This document shows, in pieces, positions 47,253-56,221 of a stretch of DNA of 64,000 nt (the first letter of the stretch is position 1; each line of letters starts with the position of its first letter). The notes under the pieces are model-generated. The model had not been told where the DNA came from. It made no database searches and saw nothing but the letters and a program-made list of their open reading frames with translations. Source of the DNA: Photobacterium aphoticum (lineage in GTDB: Bacteria > Pseudomonadota > Gammaproteobacteria > Enterobacterales > Vibrionaceae); NCBI RefSeq assembly GCF_001029435.1, contig NZ_LDOV01000037.1:1-64000 (forward strand). Reading direction: 5' to 3'. A program made the position numbers and the translations under genes.

Positions 47253-47480
47253 TGCATGGGGGGCTTTAAGGAAAGGCATTGTCTGTTTGCAAGGTGTACA
47301 GTAATGTGATGGCTTTAATTATCACTATGATATTTAAAGCTTTTTTATCTTTGGTGGTGGTTTTCTTTATCCAGACTCAGACCGACAGAGACAAAAAAAA
47401 GCAGGTGAGCGCGCCGCGATGGTGAAGGGGAAGTGGCCAAAATCAGATTGAACTGACATTGGCCGTAAATTATCCCATCT

Positions 47481-47493
47481 TGATCATTGTTCC
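47481..47493 (-). repeat. single RctB-type iteron before the AraC gene
   Basis: The minus strand reads GGAACAATGATCA, with the same GGAAC flank as the origin iterons. It lies about 30-40 bp upstream of the probable -10 box of the AraC-family gene. Confidence 0.6.
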
Positions 47494-47517
47494 AGTGCTA
47501 CGCAAGGGCGGGAGTTG

Positions 47518-47526
47518 TGGTATGAT
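47518..47526 (+). promoter_or_regulatory. extended -10 promoter of the AraC gene
   Basis: TGGTATGAT is an extended -10 box (TG-N-TATGAT). No good -35 is visible, which is compatible with an activated or extended -10 promoter. The likely start of transcription is about 30 bp before ATG 47565. Confidence 0.4.
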
Positions 47527-47564
47527 GCGTGTATTCACCCCCTAGATCTCTGCAGTTGTCACGC

Positions 47565-48350
47565 ATGAAAGAGCCGTTGAACTCGCTTTCCTTTAAACCC
47601 TCCGAAATTGTTCAGCTTCCTGAGAAGATGGATCACCACAACCACGGGTATAACCAGATTGTGATTGGTCTATCCGGGCAGACGGAGTTTGACATTGAAG
47701 GGGCGGGGAATTTGGTGTGTCCAGGGCAAGGCTGCTTGGTGACGGCAGATTCCGAGCATGCGTTTTCGGGGATCGGTAATAATGAAATTTTGGTGCTTAA
47801 TGTGCCCACCGAGCAATTGCAGCCGGCTTATGCCGATGACAGTGTGGCCCGTTTGTTTGAACAATCCAGCTACTTTCATCTCGACCGGCAAGCACAAAAT
47901 CTGATTCAAATGCTGACCGCAGAAATGATGGCCCATCCTGACGATTTACTCCTGAGTAAGGCCTGCACGGATACCTTGATGTGTGTGCTGCATCGCCATT
48001 TTAAGCCGCTCAATGATCATAAGCCGAATCATCGGTTGAATATGGACATCATTGATCACTATATTTTGCAGCATGTCACCCGCAAAATATCGGTGACCCA
48101 GCTCGCTGGTCTGGTGTTTCTGGGGGAAAGCCAATTCCACTTGCTGTTTAAAGCGCAAACGGGTGTGACACCGCACCAGTATGTCTTGAAAAAGCGTTTG
48201 GAATTTGCCCGTGATTTAATTGAAACTTCGCCACTGAGTGTGGCGCAGGTGGCGCAAAGTAGCGGATTTGCGAGTCAAAGCAGTTTTACCCAAGCCTTTA
48301 CTCGCCTTTATGGCAAACCGCCGGCACGCTATCGTAAAGCAAACGCTTAG
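47565..48350 (+). CDS. putR: AraC-family regulator, probable proline-catabolism activator PutR
   Basis: 261-residue AraC/XylS-type regulator: a cupin-like sensor half (about 15-140) and two C-terminal HTH motifs (SVTQLAGLVFLGESQFHLLFKA and SVAQVAQSSGFASQSSFTQAF). It directly precedes putA, as the AraC-type activator PutR does in vibrios such as V. vulnificus, and probably turns on putA and putP in response to proline. ATG 47565 is chosen; the frame is open 12 codons further to GTG 47529 but that part looks like leader. An origin-type RctB repeat lies in its promoter, an odd combination. Confidence 0.8.
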   Translation: MKEPLNSLSFKPSEIVQLPEKMDHHNHGYNQIVIGLSGQTEFDIEGAGNLVCPGQGCLVTADSEHAFSGIGNNEILVLNVPTEQLQPAYADDSVARLFEQSSYFHLDRQAQNLIQMLTAEMMAHPDDLLLSKACTDTLMCVLHRHFKPLNDHKPNHRLNMDIIDHYILQHVTRKISVTQLAGLVFLGESQFHLLFKAQTGVTPHQYVLKKRLEFARDLIETSPLSVAQVAQSSGFASQSSFTQAFTRLYGKPPARYRKANA

Positions 48351-48961
48351 CATCATTTCTCGTGCATGCTTCCTCGAGGGCAGGGAGCGCATAACGATCC
48401 CCATTCCGTGACCGGTTAATTGGCCCTCTCTTTCTCACACATACTCTCTCTATTCTTTCTTACCGCGTATTGGCTTTTCACTTGCGAACGGTGATTGCAT
48501 CATCGTGTAATGTGGTTCGCTCCTTGCTCCCATCGAAATGTTGTCAACTTGTAGATGTTGTTGGCAATTTGCCTCTTTACTTGCTTCAACGATTGCCTTT
48601 TTGACGCAAATAGCCCCGTAAAACGGTTGTTGTACCGACCGCCTTACCGCTTCGCTTCCTTGATCATCGTTACGTATTTTGTGAATGCATTTGCGAATGC
48701 AGACGCATTGTTGTTGATAAAATGTGCAATTGAGGCCGGGGAGTGACATGCTGCGCGCTTTTTTTAGAAAAATCTCGGTCTATTTTTGTTAAAAGACGGA
48801 CTTTTTCTAAAAAGTATCGGAGAATAACGCAATACGGGCGGAGTAATAGTAAAATAAAATCCTTTCAATGGTAACACTGTTGCAACATCTATCCTGAGTA
48901 TGGATGCCAGGCAAATGCTTATGCTGGTTTCTGATGCAGGTTCACTATTGAGGGACGCGTT
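48351..48961. promoter_or_regulatory. putR-putA intergenic region
   Basis: 611 bp with no credible gene. The most striking element is a 12-bp inverted repeat at 48761-48813, about 150 bp before putA. The region should hold the put promoter and PutR site. Confidence 0.5.
48761..48813. promoter_or_regulatory. long inverted repeat upstream of putA
   Basis: TTTTTAGAAAAA (48761-48772) and TTTTTCTAAAAA (48802-48813) are exact inverted copies with 29 bp between. It could be a two-site operator for the AraC-type activator, or fold as a leader RNA. It is not a typical terminator. Confidence 0.4.
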
Positions 48962-51900
48962 ATGTTTACTGCGGAAGAAGTGCTACACCCTGCGTTTATT
49001 ACCCGCCCACGCGAGGCGCTTTGGCCATGGATTTCAGCCCAATATCAAGTGGATGAATCTCAGTGGTTGGCACAGTTGATCCCGCTGGCGACACCGTCAG
49101 AGCGAGAACGTGTTGAAACCGCCGAGCAGGCTCGATCTTTGATCGAACGGGTGCGCGCGGATCAGCACGCTGTGCAAATGATTGATGCGCTGTTGCTGGA
49201 ATACAGTTTGGATACCAAAGAAGGGATCCTGCTGATGTGTCTGGCGGAGGCGTTAATGCGTATTCCTGATGCCGCGACAGCCGATGCGCTGATTCGCGAC
49301 AAGCTCAGTGTGGCGGATTGGAAATCACACCTGAAGCATTCTGAATCCTTGTTTGTGAACGCATCGACCTGGGGACTGATGTTAACGGGCAAAGTGGTTG
49401 CACTGGATGCCAAAGAAGACGGCACGCCCAGCCATGTGATCAATCGTTTGGTGAGCAAGATGTCTGAACCGGTGATCCGTCAGGCGATGCACCAGGCCAT
49501 GAAAATCATGGGGCATCAGTTTGTGTTGGGCCGCACGATCAGCGAAGCGATGAAAAACGGCCAGCCCAAACGTGAGCAAGGCTTCACCTACTCGTTTGAC
49601 ATGTTAGGCGAGGCGGCGCTGACGGCGCAGGATGCCGATAAATATTACCAAGATTACGTGATGGCGATTGAGGCCGTGGGCCGCGATCGGTATCACCCGA
49701 CAGCAGACGCCGCGCGTCATGCGCCAGATCCGACGGTATCGATCAAGCTGTCAGCCTTACATCCCCGCTATGAAGTGGCCAATACCGACCGTGTGCTGGA
49801 TGAACTGTATCACACCGTTTTATCGCTATTGATCCGCGCGCGCGAGCTGAATGTCGGCATTACGATTGATGCCGAAGAAGCGGATCGGCTCGAGCTCTCA
49901 TTGGCGCTGTTTGAAAAGCTCTACACCGCTGAGGCCATCAAAGGGTGGGGGCGGTTTGGGTTGGTGGTGCAAGCCTATTCCAAACGCGCGTTGCCGGTTT
50001 TGACCTGGTTAGCCGCATTGGCGCGGGAGCAAGGCGATGTGATCCCACTGCGGTTAGTGAAAGGCGCGTACTGGGACAGTGAGCTGAAACTGTCACAGCA
50101 AAGTGGTTATGCCAATTATCCGGTATTTACCCGCAAAGAAGGGACCGATACCTCCTACTTAGCCTGTGCGCGATTTTTGTTGTCTCCGCATTTGCGAGGA
50201 CTGATTTATCCGCAGTTTGCCAGCCATAACGCTCATACGGTGTCGGCGATCATCGCTATGGCGGCCACCAGCAACCGGCAGGATCAGTTTGAATTTCAGC
50301 GTTTGCATGGCATGGGAGATGCGCTGTATCACCATGTGATGGCGATGCACGGTACCTCAGTCCGCATCTATGCACCGGTGGGGAGCCACAAAGATTTATT
50401 GCCGTATTTGGTGCGGCGCTTATTAGAAAACGGCGCGAACAGCTCGTTCGTACACCGTTTGGTGGACGCGCAATGCCCGGTGGACAGTTTGATCCAGCAT
50501 CCGGTAGAGGTGCTGCAACGCCGGGTCACGTTACACAATGCGTTGATCCCGTTGCCACCCGCCATTTTTGGCGAACAGCGGCAAAACTCAGCGGGGATCA
50601 ATATCGATATTGCCTCTGAATGGACGCCGTTCCATGCCGAGGTGCAGCGGTTTTTGATGCAGCAATGGCAGGCCGGTCCGGTGATCAACGGCGTGACTCA
50701 ATTAGACAGTGACAGCGGCATGACGGTGACGGCCCCTTATGATCGGCGCGAGAGTGTGGGCCATGTGGCGTTTGCGTCCGCACAGCAGGTCGATGCCGCG
50801 ATCACGGTGGCACAAGCCGCGTTTCCGGCATGGGCCAACAGGCCTGTTGCAGAGCGGGCGGCGTGTTTAGTGCGCTTGGCGGATTTGCTGGAAGCGCATA
50901 CCGGTGAGTTGGTGGCGCTATGCCATCGTGAAGCGGGTAAAACGCTGCATGACGGCATTGATGAAATTCGGGAAGCGGTCGATTTTTGTCGCTTTTATGC
51001 CCAGCAAGCGAGCCAACAGTTTGCAGCCCCGCAAACCGTGACGGGCTATGACGGCACGGTACGAACGGTGTATCAGCAAGGACGGGGGGTCTTTGCCTGT
51101 ATCAGCCCGTGGAACTTCCCGTTGGCGATTTTTCTGGGGCAAGTGTCCGCAGCATTAGTCGCGGGTAACACGGTGATTGCGAAACCGGCCGAGCAAACCT
51201 CGCTCATTGCACATCGGGCCGTGACGCTCATGCTAGAGGCGGGTTTCCCGGCTGGTGTGATCCAGTTATTGCCCGGTACGGGGCAGACAGTAGGCGCCGC
51301 AATCACCCAGGATGTCCGGATCGCCGGTGTGGCGTTTACCGGGTCGACTGAGACTGCGTTGCGGATCAACCGGACATTGATGGCTCGTGATTGTGCGCCG
51401 GTGCCCGTGATTGCTGAAACCGGTGGGCAGAATGCCATGATTGTCGATAGTACGGCCTTGCCGGAGCAAGTGGTACGCGATGTGGTGCGTTCGGCGTTTG
51501 CCTCTGCCGGTCAGCGGTGTTCCGCGCTGCGGGTGCTGTATGTGCAGCAGGATATTGCCGAGCGGGTGATTGGCTTGATTAAGGGGGCCATGGCGGAGTT
51601 GCAGGTGGGGGATCCCCGTTTGCACCAGACCGATGTGGGCCCGGTCATTGATAAGGTGGCCCGTGACAAGTTGCAGACGCACATACAGGCTTTGAAAAAT
51701 CAGGCCACCCAGGTGGTGCAGGCGCCGTTGGCTGCGGCCTGTGAACACGGTGATTTTGTCGCGCCGACGGCGTTTGAGATCGCCAGCATCACTCAGTTAA
51801 CGCAAGAACATTTTGGCCCCATCTTGCACATTGTGCGTTATGCGGCTGATGAGTTAGATAGCGTGATTGCCCAGATCAACCAGACCGGATTTGGTTTGAC

Positions 51901-52228
51901 GTTAGGGGTACACAGTCGCAACGAAGGCACGTATCGCCATATTGAGCGACGGGCACGGGTCGGGAACTGTTACATCAACCGCGACCAAGTCGGCGCGGTG
52001 GTCGGCGTACAGCCGTTTGGCGGGCAAGGCCTCTCTGGGACGGGCCCCAAAGCCGGTGGCCCGCATTATTTGCTGCGTTTTACGCAAGCGTGTGACCGCT
52101 CACAGGCTCAGAGACAAAGTGAGGCGCAGACTAAGACACAGGCATATTCAGCCTCTGCGCAAGACGCTAATCAAGATCTTCATCAAGAGCTTAACCAATG
52201 CCCAGACAACCAGGGAAAGGAGATGTGA
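48962..52228 (+). CDS. putA: bifunctional proline dehydrogenase / P5C dehydrogenase
   Basis: 1088-residue enzyme that oxidises proline to glutamate in two steps: FAD-dependent proline dehydrogenase (barrel about residues 190-490, with LRLVKGAYWDSEL and the HNAHT/SVRIYAPVGSH region) and NAD-dependent P5C dehydrogenase (about 560-1060, with ISPWNFPLAIFLGQ, FTGSTETALRIN, AETGGQNA and catalytic Cys853 in AGQRCSAL). It lacks the N-terminal ribbon-helix-helix DNA-binding domain of E. coli PutA, so it is not a repressor; PutR should regulate. The C-terminal aldehyde-dehydrogenase-like domain found in longer PutA proteins is encoded separately just downstream. The last 50 residues are a low-complexity Gln/Ser/Ala-rich tail. 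Confidence 0.97.
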   Translation: MFTAEEVLHPAFITRPREALWPWISAQYQVDESQWLAQLIPLATPSERERVETAEQARSLIERVRADQHAVQMIDALLLEYSLDTKEGILLMCLAEALMRIPDAATADALIRDKLSVADWKSHLKHSESLFVNASTWGLMLTGKVVALDAKEDGTPSHVINRLVSKMSEPVIRQAMHQAMKIMGHQFVLGRTISEAMKNGQPKREQGFTYSFDMLGEAALTAQDADKYYQDYVMAIEAVGRDRYHPTADAARHAPDPTVSIKLSALHPRYEVANTDRVLDELYHTVLSLLIRARELNVGITIDAEEADRLELSLALFEKLYTAEAIKGWGRFGLVVQAYSKRALPVLTWLAALAREQGDVIPLRLVKGAYWDSELKLSQQSGYANYPVFTRKEGTDTSYLACARFLLSPHLRGLIYPQFASHNAHTVSAIIAMAATSNRQDQFEFQRLHGMGDALYHHVMAMHGTSVRIYAPVGSHKDLLPYLVRRLLENGANSSFVHRLVDAQCPVDSLIQHPVEVLQRRVTLHNALIPLPPAIFGEQRQNSAGINIDIASEWTPFHAEVQRFLMQQWQAGPVINGVTQLDSDSGMTVTAPYDRRESVGHVAFASAQQVDAAITVAQAAFPAWANRPVAERAACLVRLADLLEAHTGELVALCHREAGKTLHDGIDEIREAVDFCRFYAQQASQQFAAPQTVTGYDGTVRTVYQQGRGVFACISPWNFPLAIFLGQVSAALVAGNTVIAKPAEQTSLIAHRAVTLMLEAGFPAGVIQLLPGTGQTVGAAITQDVRIAGVAFTGSTETALRINRTLMARDCAPVPVIAETGGQNAMIVDSTALPEQVVRDVVRSAFASAGQRCSALRVLYVQQDIAERVIGLIKGAMAELQVGDPRLHQTDVGPVIDKVARDKLQTHIQALKNQATQVVQAPLAAACEHGDFVAPTAFEIASITQLTQEHFGPILHIVRYAADELDSVIAQINQTGFGLTLGVHSRNEGTYRHIERRARVGNCYINRDQVGAVVGVQPFGGQGLSGTGPKAGGPHYLLRFTQACDRSQAQRQSEAQTKTQAYSASAQDANQDLHQELNQCPDNQGKEM

Positions 52229-52230
52229 CC

Positions 52231-52923
52231 ATGACGATTGATACTGTCGTAAACACCCACTTGGCGGTTTGGGAAAGTTGGAATGCACTGGGTTATGAGG
52301 CGCGTTGTGCGGTGTTACGTCGCTGGGCGGAAAGCTTGCCAGTCGCTTGGCGAGCCATGGTGGAATACCAATGTCAGCAAACGGCCCATCAGGTCGCTGC
52401 GGTGCATGTGATGCCCGGGCCGACCGGTGAAACCAATGAGCTTTATTGTGCTGGGCGTGGCCTGTTTGTGGTCACTGCCGCAGCGGAGACGCCCGCAGAG
52501 GCCATTCTTGGCCAGCTAACGGCGGCGTTAGTGACGGGCAATACTGTGGTGTTGTGTTTGCCCGAGGAAAGCGAGGTGCAGGCACAAACGGTCGAAAGTG
52601 CCCTGACGCACAGCGGGTGCAATGCGATCAGCGCTGTACCTGAGTCGATGATCGACACCTTGTTGGCACACCCCGCCATCGCTGGGGTGGCGTATGCCGG
52701 CAACATGGCTGCTTTACAGCGTCTTGCCCGTCAAGTGGCAGCGCGTGAAGGCGCCTTAGCCGCCGTGATTGGTGAAACGGATGTGCACGCCTTACCGGTC
52801 GTGGGGAGTCCGACGTATCTGCTGCGGTTTGTCACCGAGCGTACACGGACAATCAACATCACGGCCGTTGGCGGCAATGCCACCTTGCTTGAGCTGGGCA
52901 GCGGCGAACCGATCGAAAACTAG
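52231..52923 (+). CDS. detached PutA C-terminal ALDH-like domain
   Basis: 230-residue protein two bases after the putA stop, with AAGGAG before its ATG. It resembles the C-terminal aldehyde-dehydrogenase-superfamily domain of long PutA proteins: GRGLFVVTAAAETPAEAI, LTAALVTGNTVVLCL, AGVAYAGN, and the terminal TINITAVGGNATLLELG, which matches the conserved end of long PutA (the segment that covers the substrate tunnel). No catalytic cysteine motif is seen, so its role is probably structural, completing the PutA dimer or tunnel. Annotated in relatives simply as a P5C dehydrogenase or hypothetical protein. Confidence 0.75.
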   Translation: MTIDTVVNTHLAVWESWNALGYEARCAVLRRWAESLPVAWRAMVEYQCQQTAHQVAAVHVMPGPTGETNELYCAGRGLFVVTAAAETPAEAILGQLTAALVTGNTVVLCLPEESEVQAQTVESALTHSGCNAISAVPESMIDTLLAHPAIAGVAYAGNMAALQRLARQVAAREGALAAVIGETDVHALPVVGSPTYLLRFVTERTRTINITAVGGNATLLELGSGEPIEN

Positions 52924-53102
52924 CACGCGGCGGGATTGGCGTTTGGCCCGTTCCGCCATGAATTTTAACCTTTGGGGGATCAGAACGGCGGTGTGGATAT
53001 TGGCTTGTGCCACCGCCCGGAGACGCCCCCTTATACATTTAGAAGCAATAACCACAACGCTACCTGCGAAGTACAGGGGCACAGAGTGAGGGAACTCCTG
53101 CA

Positions 53103-54599
53103 ATGATCGAAAGTAACTTTGCCATTACGGCAACCTTTATCACCTATCTGATAGGCATGTTAGCCATCGGATACCTGGCCTATAAGCGCACGGCCAGCTC
53201 GGCCGACTACTTTTTGGGTGGTCGTACACTGGGGCCGTGGCCTGCGGCTTTGTCAGCAGGTGCCTCAGACATGAGTGGCTGGTTGCTGCTGGGCTTGCCG
53301 GGCTATGCCTATGCTGCCGGTATGGAATCGTTATGGCTGGCCGGTGGCCTGCTATTGGGTACCTGGCTGAACTGGCTGATCTGTGCCAAGCGTCTGCGTA
53401 CGTACAGTATCACCACGGATAACGCACTGACCATGCCAGAGTTTTTGGCACGCCGCTTTGACGACAAATCCAAACTGATCCAAACCATTTCAGCATTCTT
53501 TATCTTGCTGTTCTTCCTTTTCTACACCAGTTCTGGTTTGGTTGCCGGCGGCAAATTGTTTGAGACCGTGTTTGGTCTGGATTACCCGGTGGCGGTGGTG
53601 ATCGGCACCTTGTGTGTGGTGTCTTATACCCTGTTTGGTGGTTTCCTGGCGGTGTCCTGGACGGATTTGGTGCAAGGCCTGCTGATGTCAGCGGCGCTGA
53701 TGATCGTACCGATTGCGGCGATGGAAGGCGGTTTTGGCGATCTGGCGATGGCGCTGGAAGCGAAAAACCCAGAGTTGCTGACCATGTTCAATAACGTGAA
53801 GGGCGAGCCAATGTCGCTGATGGCGATTGTGTCACTGATGGCGTGGGGCTTGGGGTACTTTGGTCAGCCGCACATTCTGGCGCGTTTTAAAGCAACCCGC
53901 AGTAATGCGGATATCGGTACTGCCCGTCGCATTGCGGTGGGTTGGACAGCCTTGTCAATGGCGGGGGCGATTCTGGTCGGCCTGACCGGTATCCTGTACG
54001 TGGACAACCAGTTGGTAGGCGGTCTGGAAGACAGCGAGCGTATCTTCATGCTGCTGGTGAACTCCATGTTCCACCCTGTGATTGCCGGTATCCTGCTGGC
54101 GGCGATTCTGGCGGCGATCATGAGTACGGCAGATTCTCAGTTGTTGGTGTCATCATCGGCATTGGCTGAAGACTTCTACAAGCAAGTATTCCGCCCGCAA
54201 GCAAGTTCCGATGAAATCGTAAAAGTGGGCCGTGCGGCGGTGATCATTTTGTCTTTCATTGCCCTGATGCTGGCGATGAACCCAGAAAGCACCGTATTGG
54301 GCTTGGTGTCATACGCATGGGCCGGTTTTGGTGCGGCCTTTGGTCCGGCATTGCTGTTGAGCTTGTTCTGGAAAGGCATGAACCGCAACGGCGCGTTGGC
54401 AGGTATCATTGTCGGTGCGATGACCGTGGTGATCTGGAAACAGCTGACCGGCGGTATCTTCGATTTGTATGAATTGGTACCGGGCTTCTTCTTAGCCGGT
54501 TTGTCTATCATCGTCGTGAGTAAAGCGACCGGTGGTGCATCGGATGCGGTTGAAGCGCAGTTTGAGACCTACCAGCGTAACTTAGTGACGTTCAAGTAA
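53103..54599 (+). CDS. putP: sodium/proline symporter
   Basis: 498-residue member of the solute:sodium symporter family with about thirteen hydrophobic segments. PutP signatures include YFLGGRTLGPWPAALSAGASDMSGWLLLGLPG (about residues 39-70) and the SSS motif region FGQPHILARF-KA (about 258-270), with MSTADSQLL (about 340). It imports proline with sodium for PutA. It lies 179 bp after the PutA-domain gene and ends at a strong terminator. Confidence 0.96.
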   Translation: MIESNFAITATFITYLIGMLAIGYLAYKRTASSADYFLGGRTLGPWPAALSAGASDMSGWLLLGLPGYAYAAGMESLWLAGGLLLGTWLNWLICAKRLRTYSITTDNALTMPEFLARRFDDKSKLIQTISAFFILLFFLFYTSSGLVAGGKLFETVFGLDYPVAVVIGTLCVVSYTLFGGFLAVSWTDLVQGLLMSAALMIVPIAAMEGGFGDLAMALEAKNPELLTMFNNVKGEPMSLMAIVSLMAWGLGYFGQPHILARFKATRSNADIGTARRIAVGWTALSMAGAILVGLTGILYVDNQLVGGLEDSERIFMLLVNSMFHPVIAGILLAAILAAIMSTADSQLLVSSSALAEDFYKQVFRPQASSDEIVKVGRAAVIILSFIALMLAMNPESTVLGLVSYAWAGFGAAFGPALLLSLFWKGMNRNGALAGIIVGAMTVVIWKQLTGGIFDLYELVPGFFLAGLSIIVVSKATGGASDAVEAQFETYQRNLVTFK

Positions 54600-54625
54600 A
54601 CCGTCTTTGAGAAAAAACAATGGAT

Positions 54626-54654
54626 AAACAGCCGCCTGATGCGGCTGTTTTTTT
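54626..54654 (+). terminator. putP terminator
   Basis: AAACAGCCGC (54626-54635), loop CTGAT, GCGGCTGTTT (54641-54650) and further T. Confidence 0.95.
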
Positions 54655-54727
54655 ATGGGGCAAACACACCCGAACACCTGAACACCAGAGCGTGAGGCGC
54701 AGTGATCGAGGAGTGTTTCGCCAGAGG

Positions 54728-56098
54728 CTATTCACACGGTGGCGCGAGGTGGATCATTGCCAGTCCCCCCAATGAGGTTTCCCGGTATTTCTTGTTCATG
54801 TCTTTGCCGGTCTGGTACATAGTATCAATGACCTTATCCAACGAGATACGCGACTTGCTGTTGCGTTTTAGCGCCATGCGTGAAGCATTGATGGCTTTCA
54901 TCGCCCCCATGGCGTTACGTTCGATACAGGGGATTTGCACAAGGCCGCCAATGGGATCGCACGTCATCCCCAAAGAGTGCTCCATGGCAATTTCTGCCGC
55001 CATGCAGATTTGCTCGTTACTGCCGCCAGCGATGGCGGTCAGTCCGGCCGCTGCCATCGACGATGAGACGCCGATTTCCCCCTGACAGCCGACCTCCGCG
55101 CCCGAGATAGACGCATTCATTTTATAGAGCATGCCAATGGCCGCAGAGACAGCCAGAAAATCTTTGAGCTGGGCCAGGGATAGCTCGGCAATAAAGCGGT
55201 TGTGATACATCAGTACCGCCGGGATCACTCCGGCAGCGCCATTGGTTGGCGAGGTGACCACTTTGCCACCGGCGGCATTTTCTTCACTCACCGCAAAGGC
55301 AAACAGGTTGACCCAGTCGAGCACTGCCATGGGATCGTTCTCAATGCCTTTGTTCACTTCCAATTTTTTCAATAATGCCGGCGCCCGCCGTACCACATGT
55401 AATCCGCCCTCTAAGATACCTTCGGTGTGAAAGCCGCGATCCATCCCCTCGCGCATCACCTGCCAGATCTGGGCGGCTTTCTCCTCAATCTCACTCTCAG
55501 GCCGAAAAGCGCGTTCATTGTGCAAAATCAGCGTGCCGAGGCTCAGGCCGTGTTTTTCCGTCAGGGTCAGAAGATCGTGGGCAGAGCCAAACGGGTACGG
55601 CACGGTGATTGTTTGTTCGGCTTTACCGTGTTGTAACTCGTCAGCGGTCGCGATAAACCCGCCGCCAATGGAATAGTAGGTTTCACTGAGCAGACAGTGT
55701 TGCTGGGCATTAAACGCGTGAATGCTCATGCCATTTTCATGCAGGGGTAACTGGCTGGAGTGAAAGCAGAGATCGTTGTCCATCACAAAGGGGATGGCGT
55801 GTTGACCGGCCAGTTGTAATTGTTGTTGGGTGAGGCACGTTGCCAGTTGTTGGTTGGCGAGTGCAATATCAATCGTGTCGGGACGATGGTGCATCAACCC
55901 GAGCAAGGTTGCCCGATCGGTATGGTGGCCTTTTCCGGTCAGCGAGAGCGAGCCATACAGATTGACCTGTACCCGGCAGACTTGCGACAGGTGGGGCCGC
56001 AGGCGGGTGCTGAAATCATAGCCTGCCAGCATGGGGCCATTGGTGTGGGAGCTGGAAGGGCCGACCCCAATCTTGAAAATATCAAATATGGATAACAT
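54728..56098 (-). CDS. sdaA: L-serine ammonia-lyase (iron-sulfur, single chain)
   Basis: 456-residue enzyme that deaminates L-serine to pyruvate and ammonia with a [4Fe-4S] cluster. The start MLSIFDIFKIGVGPSSSHT is the family hallmark. Cluster cysteines are visible in CDPIGGLVQIPC and in AEVGCQGEIGVS, and the chain ends in Cys-Glu (APPCE), as the C-terminal cysteine of the type 2 enzyme does. AAGGAG precedes the ATG. Monocistronic; convergent with putP. Pyruvate formation complements the amino-acid catabolism encoded beside it. Confidence 0.96.
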   Translation of the reverse strand: MLSIFDIFKIGVGPSSSHTNGPMLAGYDFSTRLRPHLSQVCRVQVNLYGSLSLTGKGHHTDRATLLGLMHHRPDTIDIALANQQLATCLTQQQLQLAGQHAIPFVMDNDLCFHSSQLPLHENGMSIHAFNAQQHCLLSETYYSIGGGFIATADELQHGKAEQTITVPYPFGSAHDLLTLTEKHGLSLGTLILHNERAFRPESEIEEKAAQIWQVMREGMDRGFHTEGILEGGLHVVRRAPALLKKLEVNKGIENDPMAVLDWVNLFAFAVSEENAAGGKVVTSPTNGAAGVIPAVLMYHNRFIAELSLAQLKDFLAVSAAIGMLYKMNASISGAEVGCQGEIGVSSSMAAAGLTAIAGGSNEQICMAAEIAMEHSLGMTCDPIGGLVQIPCIERNAMGAMKAINASRMALKRNSKSRISLDKVIDTMYQTGKDMNKKYRETSLGGLAMIHLAPPCE

Positions 56099-56221
56099 CA
56101 GAACTCCTTACACAGGACGGCATGGTCAGCCTTTGATACTGTTATCAGTATAGGGAGGGAAGGGGCGAGTCGGAAAGTGGCGCGTGCTCAGGTTATGAAA
56201 GCACGCGCGTCTTTTTTCGGA

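Larger units (their letters stand above)
46088..47564. other. 1.4 kb intergenic region with an orphan terminator and RctB-type repeats
   Basis: No protein gene is acceptable here. Three structures stand out: a minus-strand terminator (46194-46224) with no gene upstream of it, an inverted repeat at 46859-46881, and a cluster of origin-type iterons at 47146-47252 with another at 47481-47487. The rest is AT-rich. Confidence 0.6.
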
